Of a stretch of 22,945 nucleotides of DNA, positions 8,557-15,933 are shown piece by piece. This DNA comes from CAYMUL01 sp964393605 (GTDB lineage: Bacteria; Bacteroidota; Ignavibacteria; Ignavibacteriales; Ignavibacteriaceae). The position numbers were made by a program, and so were the translations under genes. The notes beneath the pieces are model-generated. The model did not search any database. It had not been told where the DNA came from and worked only from the letters and a program-made list of their open reading frames with translations. Where the stretch lies: NCBI GenBank assembly GCA_964393605.1, contig CAYMUL010000046.1:1-22945 (forward strand). The letters run 5' to 3'. How positions within the stretch are numbered: position 1 is the stretch's first letter; every line of letters begins with the position of its first letter.

Positions 8557-9696
8557 ATGAATTTTGAATTCACCGAAGAACAATTAATGATTCAACAAAC
8601 CTCGAAAGAATTTGCGGAAAGCGAAATTGCTCCATCAGCAGTAGAGCGGGATATCAACGCGGAGTTTCCTGCCGAAATAATAAAGAAGCTCGGCGAACTC
8701 GGTTTTCTCGGAATGATGGTTTCCCCTGACTATGGCGGCGCGGGCATGGATACTGTAAGTTATGTGCTTGCTATGACGGAAATTTCCAAAGTTGATGCGA
8801 GCGTTGGTGTTGTAATGTCAGTCAATAATTCACTTGTTTGTTGGGGTTTGGAAAAATTCGGCTCGGATTATCTTAAACAAAAATATCTTACACCTCTTGC
8901 AAAAGGAGAAGTGATTGGCGCGTTTGCACTCAGCGAACCTGAAGCCGGAAGTGATGCAACTAATCAAAATACTTTTGCCGTGCGCGATGGAGATCATTAC
9001 GTCATTAACGGAATAAAAAATTGGATAACCAATGGACATTCTGCCTCCCATTATTTAGTGATGGCGCAAACCGATAAAGCAAAAGCACACAAAGGCATTA
9101 CAACATTTCTCGTTGATAAAGGAACGGAAGGTTTTGAACAAGCAAAGAAAGAAGATAAACTCGGAATCAGAAGTTCCGATACTTGTTCACTCACATTCAC
9201 AAATTGCCGCGTGCCGAAAGAAAATATTATTTGGGAAGAAGGAAAAGGATTTAACTTTGCGATGGCGACACTGAACGGCGGAAGAATTGGAATCGCATCG
9301 CAGGCATTGGGAATTGCACTCGCATCGCTTGAAGCCGCAACGAATTACGCAAAGCAAAGAAAAGCTTTCGGAACGGAAATCGCAAATCATCAGGCAATTC
9401 AATTTAAACTTGCAGATATGGCTATGAAATATGAAGCCGCAAGACTTTTAACTCTTCAAGCCGCCGCATTAAAAGATGCCGGAAAAAATTTCGTGAAAGA
9501 AGCGGCAATGGCAAAATTGTATGCTTCAAAAGTTGCAGTTGAAAATGCGCTCGAAGCAATTCAAATTCATGGCGGATATGGTTACGTGCGCGAATATCTT
9601 GTAGAGCGTTATTTGAGAGATGCAAAGATTACGGAAATTTATGAAGGAACTTCTGAAATTCAACGGGTCGTAATTGCGCGAAGCATTTTAAGTTGA
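8557..9696 (+). CDS. Acyl-CoA dehydrogenase (short-chain/butyryl-CoA type)
   Basis: A 379-aa cytoplasmic FAD enzyme that oxidises acyl-CoA to trans-2-enoyl-CoA and passes electrons to ETF in beta-oxidation or butyrate metabolism. Length is the usual ~380 aa. The N-terminal helical domain starts FEFTEEQLMIQQ. Signature 1, ALSEPEAGSDA (about residues 124-135), binds FAD and substrate. Signature 2, IHGGYGYVREYLVERYLRD, leads to the catalytic base Glu363 in IYEGTSEIQR. The position of this Glu is that of short-chain and butyryl-CoA dehydrogenases rather than of isovaleryl- or long-chain enzymes. Exact chain-length preference is inference. No etfAB, thiolase or enoyl-CoA hydratase is visible nearby; instead the gene leads an operon of membrane/export and regulatory proteins. 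The stop overlaps the next TTG start. Confidence 0.93.
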   Translation: MNFEFTEEQLMIQQTSKEFAESEIAPSAVERDINAEFPAEIIKKLGELGFLGMMVSPDYGGAGMDTVSYVLAMTEISKVDASVGVVMSVNNSLVCWGLEKFGSDYLKQKYLTPLAKGEVIGAFALSEPEAGSDATNQNTFAVRDGDHYVINGIKNWITNGHSASHYLVMAQTDKAKAHKGITTFLVDKGTEGFEQAKKEDKLGIRSSDTCSLTFTNCRVPKENIIWEEGKGFNFAMATLNGGRIGIASQALGIALASLEAATNYAKQRKAFGTEIANHQAIQFKLADMAMKYEAARLLTLQAAALKDAGKNFVKEAAMAKLYASKVAVENALEAIQIHGGYGYVREYLVERYLRDAKITEIYEGTSEIQRVVIARSILS

Positions 9697-10145
9697 TTAA
9701 ATTATTTTTCATAATTCTTCTTTCAACCGCGTCGTTATTGGCTCAAACCGATTGGGAAAAGTGGGAGAAAAAAGATTTTGTGTACGCAGTTCACTCTGAA
9801 AATTCAAAGAGAAATTATTCTTTAAAATATGAATCCATTTCTCAATTTATTTCTAAGGCGGTGATACTTTCATATTGGGTTTTATTTTCAGATCTCGACG
9901 GCGATAATTGCCCCTATCATCCGACCTGCTCAAATTTTCTTTTGGGCGGGATAAGAGAATCGAATATCGTTCAAGGCGGTTTCATGTTTTTTGATCGATT
10001 CACGCGCGACTCAAATATTTTTTTTAGAAGCGAAAAATATGCGCGTTACAAATCCGGCAGGTTCTACGATTCTTACGAAAATTATTTATTGGATGAAAGC
10101 CGTATTAAATATCACCCGCCGGGTACAATCGTTACGGAAGAATGA
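9693..10145 (+). CDS. yidD: YidD-like membrane protein insertion efficiency factor, exported/extended form
   Basis: A 150-aa protein with a cleavable-looking signal peptide (residues 1-18, ending SLLAQ) and a central YidD (DUF37) core at about 66-108. The core includes the Cys pair CPYHPTC (C73, C79) and GGIRES..VQGGFMFFDRF, matching the family pattern C-x-Y-P-T-C-S...AI...G...G......R. Ordinary YidD is about 70-85 aa, has no signal peptide and acts beside YidC at the inner membrane. This form has about 65 extra residues in front of the core and about 40 behind, and may act in the periplasm. The TTG start overlaps the dehydrogenase stop (TTGA). No in-frame ATG occurs before the core, so TTG is needed to keep the signal peptide. 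It is followed by two exported helical-repeat membrane proteins that probably form a unit with it. Confidence 0.75.
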   Translation: MIKLFFIILLSTASLLAQTDWEKWEKKDFVYAVHSENSKRNYSLKYESISQFISKAVILSYWVLFSDLDGDNCPYHPTCSNFLLGGIRESNIVQGGFMFFDRFTRDSNIFFRSEKYARYKSGRFYDSYENYLLDESRIKYHPPGTIVTEE

Positions 10146-11014
10146 TTTTGCGAGTGCATAAATTATTCTTTACAAATTTTATCCTCTCGCTTCTCTATTT
10201 TTCTTTGCCTTCAAATACTTTCGCGCAACAATATAATTCTGAAGAGGAGATTCGAAAATTTGCCGATTATCTTTTTTGCGATAAAGATTATCTCCGTTCA
10301 ATCGATGAATACAGAAAATTACCCGATACCGATTTGAGCTTGATTTATCAACGTAAAATCGGCATTGCGTTTATGAAAATGGAACAATACGATTCTGCGC
10401 TCGCGCAAATAGAGAAAATAAATCTATCGGTTACGGATCAAGTTATTCGGGAAGAAATTTCTTTACTGAAATTGAAAATTATTTTTTTGCAAAGAAAATA
10501 TGCCGCCGTCGATAATTTTAATTTCGTCGCCGGGGATGATTCGATTTCCCAAAGCATTTTGCAATTGAAATATTTTTCAAGTATGATAAATTTTCGTGAT
10601 AACATTTCGCAACCAGATTTTAATGACGAACAAAAACCGAATGTGCAAATGTTAGTTGAACAGAGAAAAAATATTCATTTCAAATCGCCTGCGGTTGCCG
10701 CAATGCTTTCAATTATTCCCGGGCTCGGAAAAATTTATACAGAAGAGTACGGCGATGGTATTTACGCTCTATTGTTCAACGGAATTTTTGCTTTTCTTGC
10801 GTACGACAATTTTAAGGCGAATCACACAACACGTGCGTGGATTTTTTCCGCCGTTACATTGGGCTACTACGGCGGCAATATTTACGGCTCTGCCGCATCT
10901 GCGCAGATTTACAACGCCCGCGTAAAAAGTAATTTTGAAACTGACGTTGATGAGTTTTTAATTAAAGAAAATTATTTCGTGCCGCCTAATCTGGAATTTC
11001 AATGCAAAAAATAA
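10142..11014 (+). CDS. Exported TPR-like protein with C-terminal DUF5683-like membrane segment (paralog 1)
   Basis: A 290-aa protein with a signal peptide/anchor (about residues 8-28, ending TFAQQ). A helical-repeat region resembling degenerate TPRs follows (KDYLRSIDEYRKL, IAFMKMEQYDSALAQIEK; about 35-160). From about 180 to 250 there is a hydrophobic segment, PAVAAMLSIIPGLGKIYTEE, and a Gly-rich stretch ending YGGNIYGSAASAQIYN. The S.IPGLG..Y....G pattern recalls the small membrane domain DUF5683. Function is unknown. The ATG overlaps the YidD stop (ATGA) and its own end overlaps the next gene by 13 nt. The next gene has the same layout, so the pair arose by duplication (inference). Confidence 0.7.
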   Translation: MILRVHKLFFTNFILSLLYFSLPSNTFAQQYNSEEEIRKFADYLFCDKDYLRSIDEYRKLPDTDLSLIYQRKIGIAFMKMEQYDSALAQIEKINLSVTDQVIREEISLLKLKIIFLQRKYAAVDNFNFVAGDDSISQSILQLKYFSSMINFRDNISQPDFNDEQKPNVQMLVEQRKNIHFKSPAVAAMLSIIPGLGKIYTEEYGDGIYALLFNGIFAFLAYDNFKANHTTRAWIFSAVTLGYYGGNIYGSAASAQIYNARVKSNFETDVDEFLIKENYFVPPNLEFQCKK

Positions 11015-11832
11015 TTTTAGTTTTCTTCTTCCTTCCGCTTTTTCTTTTTGCGCAATCCAAAGAAGAAAAGCAGTTGCAATTTGCTCATCAACTTTTTAAT
11101 GAAGAAAAATATTTTGATGCAATTACAGAAGCAAAGCGTTTTCTTTTCTTCAATATACATGAAGATAAAAATTTTGAAGCGTATTTATTGATTGCAAAGA
11201 GCTATCGCGCCGGTGCAAAGTTTTCCGATGCGCTTCGTTTTTTTCTTGAAGCTGAAAAATCTGCCTTAAATATTGATCAACTTTTCTCCGCAAAAATTGA
11301 AGCCGTAAAAATTCACATCATAAGAAGATCAGCTTCGGTTGCAATTAAAAAAATCGAAGAGATGTTGGTTGAAGAAAAATTTAATCGCTACAAAGAAGAA
11401 CTAAATTATTGGAAGGGCTGGGCGCATATTTTCGATGACAACTGGAAATCCGCCGCTGAATCTTTTCGCACTCTTCAAAATAAAAATGAAGTGTTGATTA
11501 ACCTTTGCGAGTCTGTGGAAAATCAAAAATATTCAGTTAGCTTTGCAAAAACAATTTCTTCATTTATTCCCGGCGCGGGACAATTTTACACCGGCAATTA
11601 TTTGAGCGGAATGCTTTCATTAGCGTACACAACCGGTTTTTTCTACATCACTGCGGAAGCATTCCTCGCAAACAGAATTTTTGATGCGCTAATGGTTACA
11701 AATTTTCTCGGATTCAGATTTTTCAGAGGAAATATTTTTAATGCGGAGAAGTTCGCCGTTCAGAAAAATTTAGAAATTAATAATGAAGCACTTAATTTTT
11801 TACAACATGAATTTAAAGGAAATAAACCGTGA
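11002..11832 (+). CDS. Exported TPR-like protein with C-terminal DUF5683-like membrane segment (paralog 2)
   Basis: A 276-aa protein with a clean signal peptide (residues 1-18, ending LFAQ). Helical repeats run over about 20-165 (QLFNEEKYFDAITEAKRF, ARSYRAGAKFSDALRFF-type units). The C-terminal hydrophobic segment begins SFIPGAGQFYTGNYLSGML, followed by FRFFRGNIFNAEKFA. The order of parts and the motif (S)(F/I)IPG(L/A)G(K/Q)(I/F)YT match the preceding gene, though overall identity is low. It has no recognisable catalytic residues, and a scaffold or assembly role next to YidD is inference. The ATG lies inside the preceding gene (13-nt overlap). The stop overlaps the GTG of the next gene. Confidence 0.7.
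   Translation: MQKIILVFFFLPLFLFAQSKEEKQLQFAHQLFNEEKYFDAITEAKRFLFFNIHEDKNFEAYLLIAKSYRAGAKFSDALRFFLEAEKSALNIDQLFSAKIEAVKIHIIRRSASVAIKKIEEMLVEEKFNRYKEELNYWKGWAHIFDDNWKSAAESFRTLQNKNEVLINLCESVENQKYSVSFAKTISSFIPGAGQFYTGNYLSGMLSLAYTTGFFYITAEAFLANRIFDALMVTNFLGFRFFRGNIFNAEKFAVQKNLEINNEALNFLQHEFKGNKP
11816..11820 (+). promoter_or_regulatory. Ribosome binding site supporting the GTG start of the ACT-domain gene
   Basis: AAGGA ends 8 nt before GTG at 11829. It supports the GTG, which overlaps the preceding stop, over an internal ATG near codon 44. An internal start would remove the N-terminal extension. Confidence 0.5.
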
Positions 11833-12254
11833 AGGTTTCTGAAGATAGATTACGAGAACTCGCTATCGAAGCATTCAAAAGCTTGGGCGAAAATGCAACT
11901 CCCGAATCGGTAAAGAAATTTATCGAACAAAAAATTTCTACCGAAGAAGCCGGAGCCATGCCAAATCTTTCCAACAAGTCGTCGGGAAGAATTATACTCA
12001 CTTCATTCGGATTGAACCATCCCGGAATTGTAAGCGGCGTTTCAACCGCACTAAGCAATTGCGGATGCGATATTCTTGATCTCTCACAAAAAATTATGCA
12101 AGAATTTTTTACGATGATTATGATGGTTGACATTTCCAATTCATCAAAAGACCTCAAAGAACTTCAGGAAGAGATGAATAAAATTTCCGAACAACTCAAA
12201 GTAAAAATTTATCTTCAACACGAAGATGTTTTTCGTTTTATGCACCGGATTTGA
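11829..12254 (+). CDS. ACT-domain protein (UPF0237-like) with N-terminal extension
   Basis: A 141-aa protein. Residues about 53-141 are an ACT domain of the UPF0237 type (GRIILTSFGLNHPGIVSGVS, DILDLSQKIMQEFFTMIMMV, ending LQHEDVFRFMHRI). ACT domains bind amino acids or other small ligands and often regulate a partner. Stand-alone UPF0237 proteins are about 90 aa; this one has about 50 extra residues in front (RLRELAIEAFKSLGEN...), predicted helical and not recognised. It starts with GTG overlapping the upstream stop, backed by AAGGA. It lies immediately before a DUF711 gene, the standard partnership in many bacteria and archaea, so it probably regulates or binds that protein. The ligand is unknown. 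Confidence 0.85.
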   Translation: MKVSEDRLRELAIEAFKSLGENATPESVKKFIEQKISTEEAGAMPNLSNKSSGRIILTSFGLNHPGIVSGVSTALSNCGCDILDLSQKIMQEFFTMIMMVDISNSSKDLKELQEEMNKISEQLKVKIYLQHEDVFRFMHRI

Positions 12255-13618
12255 TTATGCCCTATGAATTTGAAGAAATACTTGAAACTATTAAAATGAC
12301 GGAAGTCGAACACTTCGATATCCGCACCGTTACGCTTGGCATCTCTCTTCGCGATTGTGCCGACAGAAACATAAATGTTACAACTCAAAAAATTTATGAT
12401 AAGATTACAAAATACGGCGCAAAGCATGTATCTAATGCAAAAGATGTTGAACGGCAATATGGAATTTCAATTGCGAATAAAAGAATTTCGTTGACGCCAA
12501 TTTCAATCATCGGCGATTCCTTCGGCGCTGAAGAATTTGTAAAGATTGCAACCACGCTCGACAAAGCCGCGGAAGAATTGGGAATAGATTACATTGCCGG
12601 ATATTCCGCGCTTGTGCAAAAAGGTTTTACGAAAGGGGAAATAAATTTAGTCGATTCAATACCCGCCGCACTTTCATCGACAAAAAGAGTTTGCTCGAGT
12701 GTGAACATCGGCTCGACCAAAGCCGGAATCAATATTGACGCGGTTAATCGCATGTCGAATATAATTAAAGAGACAGCATTCCTTACAAAAGAAAATGATT
12801 CAATCGGTTGTGCAAAGCTGGTAGTTTTCTGCAATGCGGTTGAAGATAATCCATTTGTCGCCGGCGCATTTCACGGCATCACCGAACCTGAAGTTACGCT
12901 AAACGTCGGCATCAGCGGTCCCGGCGTTGTACTTGATGCAATTCGCTCCGTTGGAAATATTTCATTTCAAGAACTCGCCGAGGTTATAAAGAAAACAATT
13001 TTTAAAATTACTCGCGCGGGAGAATTAATCGGACAAAAAGTAGCAGAAAGAAATAATGTGCCTTTCGGAATAGTTGATATAAGTCTCGCACCTACTCCTG
13101 CAGAAGGCGACAGCATCGGAGATATTTTAAAAGCGATGGGGTTGGAGGATGTTGGTGCGCCCGGTACAACAGCCGCACTCGCAATGTTGAATGATTGTGT
13201 AAAAAAAGCAGGACTGATGGCAAGTTCATCCGTCGGAGGAATGAGCGGCGCATTCATTCCCGTAAGTGAAGATCAAGGAATGATTCGCGCAGTAGAAAAA
13301 GGAAATCTTTCTTTAGAAAAACTTGAAGCGATGACAGCAGTTTGTTCCGTTGGGCTGGATATGATTGCAGTTCCCGGCGATACTTCTGCGGAAACAATAG
13401 CCGGTATAATTGCCGATGAAGCCGCTATCGGAGTAATCAACGATAAAACTACTGCGGTGAGAATTATTCCCGCATACGGAAAATCTGTCGGCGATTATGT
13501 CGATTACGGCGGTTTGCTCGGAAGAGCGCCGATCATGTTTGTAAGAACTTTGAACAATAGTAAGCTAATGCTTCGCGGCGGAAAATTTCCCGCACCAAGC
13601 AGAAGTTTGACGAATTAA
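12251..13618 (+). CDS. PFL-like DUF711/UPF0210 family protein
   Basis: A 455-aa soluble protein matching the UPF0210/DUF711 family along its whole length: FDIRTVTLGISLRDC near the N-terminus, CSSVNIGSTKAGIN in the middle, and SSSVGGMSGAFIPVSEDQGM towards the C-terminus. The family has a pyruvate formate-lyase-like fold, but its reaction is not established and no glycyl-radical motif is visible here. It is coupled to the ACT protein before it, its usual partner. The open frame begins with TTG in a TTGA overlap. ATG at 12257 is two codons further in and may be the true start; the family N-terminus fits either. It is the last gene of the six-gene overlapping operon, and a terminator hairpin follows about 30 nt after the stop. 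Confidence 0.9.
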   Translation: MIMPYEFEEILETIKMTEVEHFDIRTVTLGISLRDCADRNINVTTQKIYDKITKYGAKHVSNAKDVERQYGISIANKRISLTPISIIGDSFGAEEFVKIATTLDKAAEELGIDYIAGYSALVQKGFTKGEINLVDSIPAALSSTKRVCSSVNIGSTKAGINIDAVNRMSNIIKETAFLTKENDSIGCAKLVVFCNAVEDNPFVAGAFHGITEPEVTLNVGISGPGVVLDAIRSVGNISFQELAEVIKKTIFKITRAGELIGQKVAERNNVPFGIVDISLAPTPAEGDSIGDILKAMGLEDVGAPGTTAALAMLNDCVKKAGLMASSSVGGMSGAFIPVSEDQGMIRAVEKGNLSLEKLEAMTAVCSVGLDMIAVPGDTSAETIAGIIADEAAIGVINDKTTAVRIIPAYGKSVGDYVDYGGLLGRAPIMFVRTLNNSKLMLRGGKFPAPSRSLTN

Positions 13619-13647
13619 AGTATATCGATCCAAAATAAATATTTTTA

Positions 13648-13674
13648 TTTGGCTAAAGCCGAAGAATTTTTTTT
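13648..13674 (+). terminator. Rho-independent terminator after the six-gene operon
   Basis: TTTGGC-TAAA-GCCGAA forms a 6-bp stem (one T-G pair) with a 4-nt loop at 13648-13663. GAA and then eight T residues (13667-13674) follow. It sits about 30 nt after the DUF711 stop. Confidence 0.6.
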
Positions 13675-13919
13675 CACTAATCCATCAGCTTACTATAAGT
13701 TAGATAGACTAAAACTAATGGCAATTTCACTAGAACAGAATTTAATCATCAAAAATATTTTCAATTTTTAATGTCCGTTGGATTTATCTTCGGACATACT
13801 TATAACTAAACTGTCTTGCATTCACGTCAATCAATTATTGAATTAGGTAATGAGGTTCTCAAAGGAGGAGAGTTATTGTTACTAAGGTTGAGAAATAAAT
13901 TAAGGTTTATCATTACTAA

Positions 13920-14082
13920 CTGAAGTTACGCATCCGTTCGCATTATCATATTTCGTGACTCTCACAATTAGAAATAGAACACTGATAACGCTGATTTTGA
14001 TAGATATTCGCAAATAGAAATCAGTGAAAATCAGTTAAATCTGTGTCATCAGTGTGCAATTGGAGATTTTGCGTAACTTTAG
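13920..14082. mobile_element. MITE-like element, 163 bp, 13-bp terminal inverted repeats
   Basis: The left end CTGAAGTTACGCA (13920-13932) and right end TGCGTAACTTTAG (14070-14082) are inverted repeats with one mismatch; ten bases (AAGTTACGCA) are perfect. The inside has no open frame. It contains the imperfect CACTGAT inverted repeat. Small size, terminal inverted repeats and lack of coding capacity fit a miniature inverted-repeat transposable element. No clear target-site duplication is visible and no related transposase gene is in the window, so the assignment is inference. Confidence 0.45.
13979..14055. repeat. Imperfect inverted repeat (ACACTGAT arms) inside the MITE-like element
   Basis: ACACTGAT at 13979-13986 pairs with ATCAGTGT at 14048-14055. 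Further in, GATTT-type words match again (CTGATTTT on one side, AAATCTGTG and AAATCAGTGAAAATCAG on the other). The pattern is a quasi-periodic CTGAT word array in opposing orientation, not a simple stem. Confidence 0.5.
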
Positions 14083-14527
14083 ATTATTTATTTTGTTTGA
14101 AGAAGAAATTGCAATTAAATTTGAATGCATTACGAATGCATGATGTATTTTCTGATTACACATTGTTTCATCTCTTGCAGATTATAAATTTCTTAACCTT
14201 ATTTTTAATGAACCTTAGTAACTGAAAAAATAAAACCAAAAACCTCATTACATTATTCACAGAAATTCTGTATCCTCTCTTTTGCAGAACAAATTTTGAT
14301 TCATCTGTATTTGTAATTCACACTGATAGAAATTATCGTAAATTCATGCAATTTTATAGAGTTAATTTTTTAAATGAAATTAAATTTAAACCACGTTCAC
14401 TTTCTTTTATTTTGAATAATGTCAGAATTTATCGGACGATTTCATTTTTATTTTGGACAGCACCGGATTTAATATTCTCTTTACTTCCGTCCACAAAAAA
14501 AACTTAATCTTTATGGGCTTCATTTAT

Positions 14528-14535
14528 TATCTTTG
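14528..14535 (+). promoter_or_regulatory. Candidate Bacteroidota-type -7 promoter element for the LemA operon
   Basis: TATCTTTG matches the TAnnTTTG -7 consensus of Bacteroidota housekeeping promoters and lies 71 nt before the LemA start. No good TTTG -33 element is visible at the expected spacing, so this is a weak call. Confidence 0.3.
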
Positions 14536-14550
14536 AATAACATTAATCAT

Positions 14551-14581
14551 AAACTAACTGAAATTAATTTTAAACTAACTG
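14551..14581 (+). repeat. Direct repeat AAACTAACTG x2 in the LemA leader
   Basis: AAACTAACTG occurs at 14551-14560 and again at 14572-14581, 21 nt apart (two helical turns). A partial ACTAAC follows at 14583-14588, just before the ribosome binding site AGGAG (14595-14599). Two-turn spacing could suit an activator or repressor site, or this may be simple AT-rich slippage. Confidence 0.4.
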
Positions 14582-14606
14582 ACTAACTAACAACAGGAGA
14601 TAAAGA

Positions 14607-15212
14607 ATGAAAAAAGGAACAATCATCGGATTATCGATTGCAGGAGTTATTCTCCTTTTCATAATCTGGGCTATTTCTTGGGGCATTGGCGCATACAATA
14701 ATTTTGTAACACTCGATCAAGATGTGCAACGTTCATGGAGTCAGGTTGAAAACCAATACCAAAGAAGAGCCGACCTAATTCCAAACCTCGTGAACACTGT
14801 AAAAGGTTATGCAAATTTCGAGCAGAAAGTTTTAACAGATGTTACCGAAGCGAGAGCTAAAGTCAGTCAGTTCAACATCACCCCCGAAGTGTTAAACGAT
14901 CCCGCCGCATTTCAAAAATTCCAGCAGTTGCAAGGAAGTTTGAGCAACGCCCTTTCGCGCTTGTTGGTTACGGTTGAGAACTATCCCGAACTAAAAGCAA
15001 ACGAAGGATTTTTGCAGCTTCAAGCACAACTTGAAGGAACGGAAAACCGAATTTCTGTTGAAAGAAAAAAATTCAATGAATCAGTTCAAACTTATAATAC
15101 AGCAACAAAGAAATTTCCCGTTGTGTTAATTGCGGGAATACTCGGCTTCAAAGAGAAACCATACTTTCAAGCAGTTGCCGGTGCAGAGAACGCTCCAAAA
15201 GTAGAATTTTAA
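14607..15212 (+). CDS. lemA: LemA family protein
   Basis: A 201-aa membrane-anchored protein. A single N-terminal transmembrane helix (about residues 7-27) is followed by a long, all-helical domain with the LemA signature QRRADLIPNLVNTVKGYA and ENYPELKANEGFLQLQAQLE. Length is typical of the family. LemA proteins form coiled-coil helical bundles with the N-terminus reported outside. Their biochemical role is unsettled, but they are often encoded with TPM-domain proteins, as here, where the TPM gene starts 3 nt after the LemA stop. AGGAG (14595-14599) lies 7 nt before the ATG, one of the best Shine-Dalgarno sites in the window. Confidence 0.93.
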   Translation: MKKGTIIGLSIAGVILLFIIWAISWGIGAYNNFVTLDQDVQRSWSQVENQYQRRADLIPNLVNTVKGYANFEQKVLTDVTEARAKVSQFNITPEVLNDPAAFQKFQQLQGSLSNALSRLLVTVENYPELKANEGFLQLQAQLEGTENRISVERKKFNESVQTYNTATKKFPVVLIAGILGFKEKPYFQAVAGAENAPKVEF

Positions 15213-15215
15213 TTC

Positions 15216-15917
15216 ATGAAATTTGCGGCGATAATTTTTTTCTGTACATCATTAATTTTTGCAGATACTGAAATTCCACAACTGAAAGCGTGGGCTACCG
15301 ATCAAACCGGAACACTTTCACAATCAACAATTTCAAGTTTGAATTTATCGCTTAAGAAATTTCAAGATTCAACCACAAGCCAGGTAGTTTTTTTAATGAT
15401 TAGTACGCTTGGCGATTCTCCGGTTGAAGATTTTGCATACGAAACTGCGACTCAAAATAAAATCGGCTCGAAAGAATTTAACAACGGCATTCTTTTTTTA
15501 ATTGTAAAGAATGATCGGGTTGTGCGCATTGAAGTCGGTTACGGCTTGGAAGGTGCGCTCCCCGATGCAACGGCGAGTTCGATTATTCGCAACGAGATAA
15601 TTCCCTACTTAAAAAAAGATGATTATGATTCAGCCGTGAAAGCAGGCGTGAACGCAATTTTACTCGCGACTGCCGGAGAATATTCGGCAACTGAAAAAGA
15701 TGATTCTTCCGGCGGAAAAAATTTTCTTCCTATAATTTTTTACATCGCACTGATGTTGTTCGGACTTTTAGGTAGAAGGAGAAGACGGGGCATGATGTTC
15801 GGAGGATTCCCCGGCGGAACTTTCGGCGGCTTTGGCGGAGGCGGTGGTGGTGGCTTCGGTGGATTCAGCGGCGGCGGCGGTTCCTTCGGAGGCGGCGGAG
15901 CTTCGGGTAGATGGTAA
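15216..15917 (+). CDS. TPM-domain membrane protein (YgcG family) with Gly-rich tail
   Basis: A 233-aa protein. It has a signal peptide (about 1-16), then a TPM domain (PF04536, about 20-150) with DQTGTLS, NGILFLIVKNDRVVRIEVGYGLEG and LPDATASSII. A transmembrane helix (about 169-186) follows, then an Arg cluster (GRRRRRG) and a Gly/Phe-rich tail ending GGGGASGRW. This order is standard for the family: the TPM domain is outside the membrane and the tail in the cytoplasm. Some plant and bacterial TPM proteins are linked to photosystem II repair or acid-phosphatase activity; no such role can be claimed here. It is co-transcribed with the LemA gene. A terminator inside a composite repeat follows about 50 nt after the stop. 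Confidence 0.9.
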   Translation: MKFAAIIFFCTSLIFADTEIPQLKAWATDQTGTLSQSTISSLNLSLKKFQDSTTSQVVFLMISTLGDSPVEDFAYETATQNKIGSKEFNNGILFLIVKNDRVVRIEVGYGLEGALPDATASSIIRNEIIPYLKKDDYDSAVKAGVNAILLATAGEYSATEKDDSSGGKNFLPIIFYIALMLFGLLGRRRRRGMMFGGFPGGTFGGFGGGGGGGFGGFSGGGGSFGGGGASGRW

Positions 15918-15933
15918 TTAATTCTTTGGATAT

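Larger units (their letters stand above)
13619..14606. other. Long intergenic region without a convincing gene
   Basis: Almost 1 kb, very AT-rich, between the DUF711 gene and the LemA operon. It holds a terminator (13648-13674), a hairpin ATGTCCG/CGGACAT (13771-13797), a 35-codon open frame with no family match (13816-13923), a MITE-like element (13920-14082) and a candidate promoter and leader for the LemA gene (14528-14599). From 14083 to about 14520 I see only AT-rich sequence with short open frames and no structure I can name. Confidence 0.7.

Noticed and set aside
13771..13797. Hairpin ATGTCCG / CGGACAT with a 13-nt loop, considered as terminator or attenuator
   Set aside because: There is no T-run on either strand and no gene close enough to be controlled; a chance palindrome cannot be excluded.
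14043..14225. 60-aa open frame in the long intergenic region
   Set aside because: It begins inside the MITE-like element, has no ribosome binding site or recognisable motif, and its composition is that of random AT-rich DNA.
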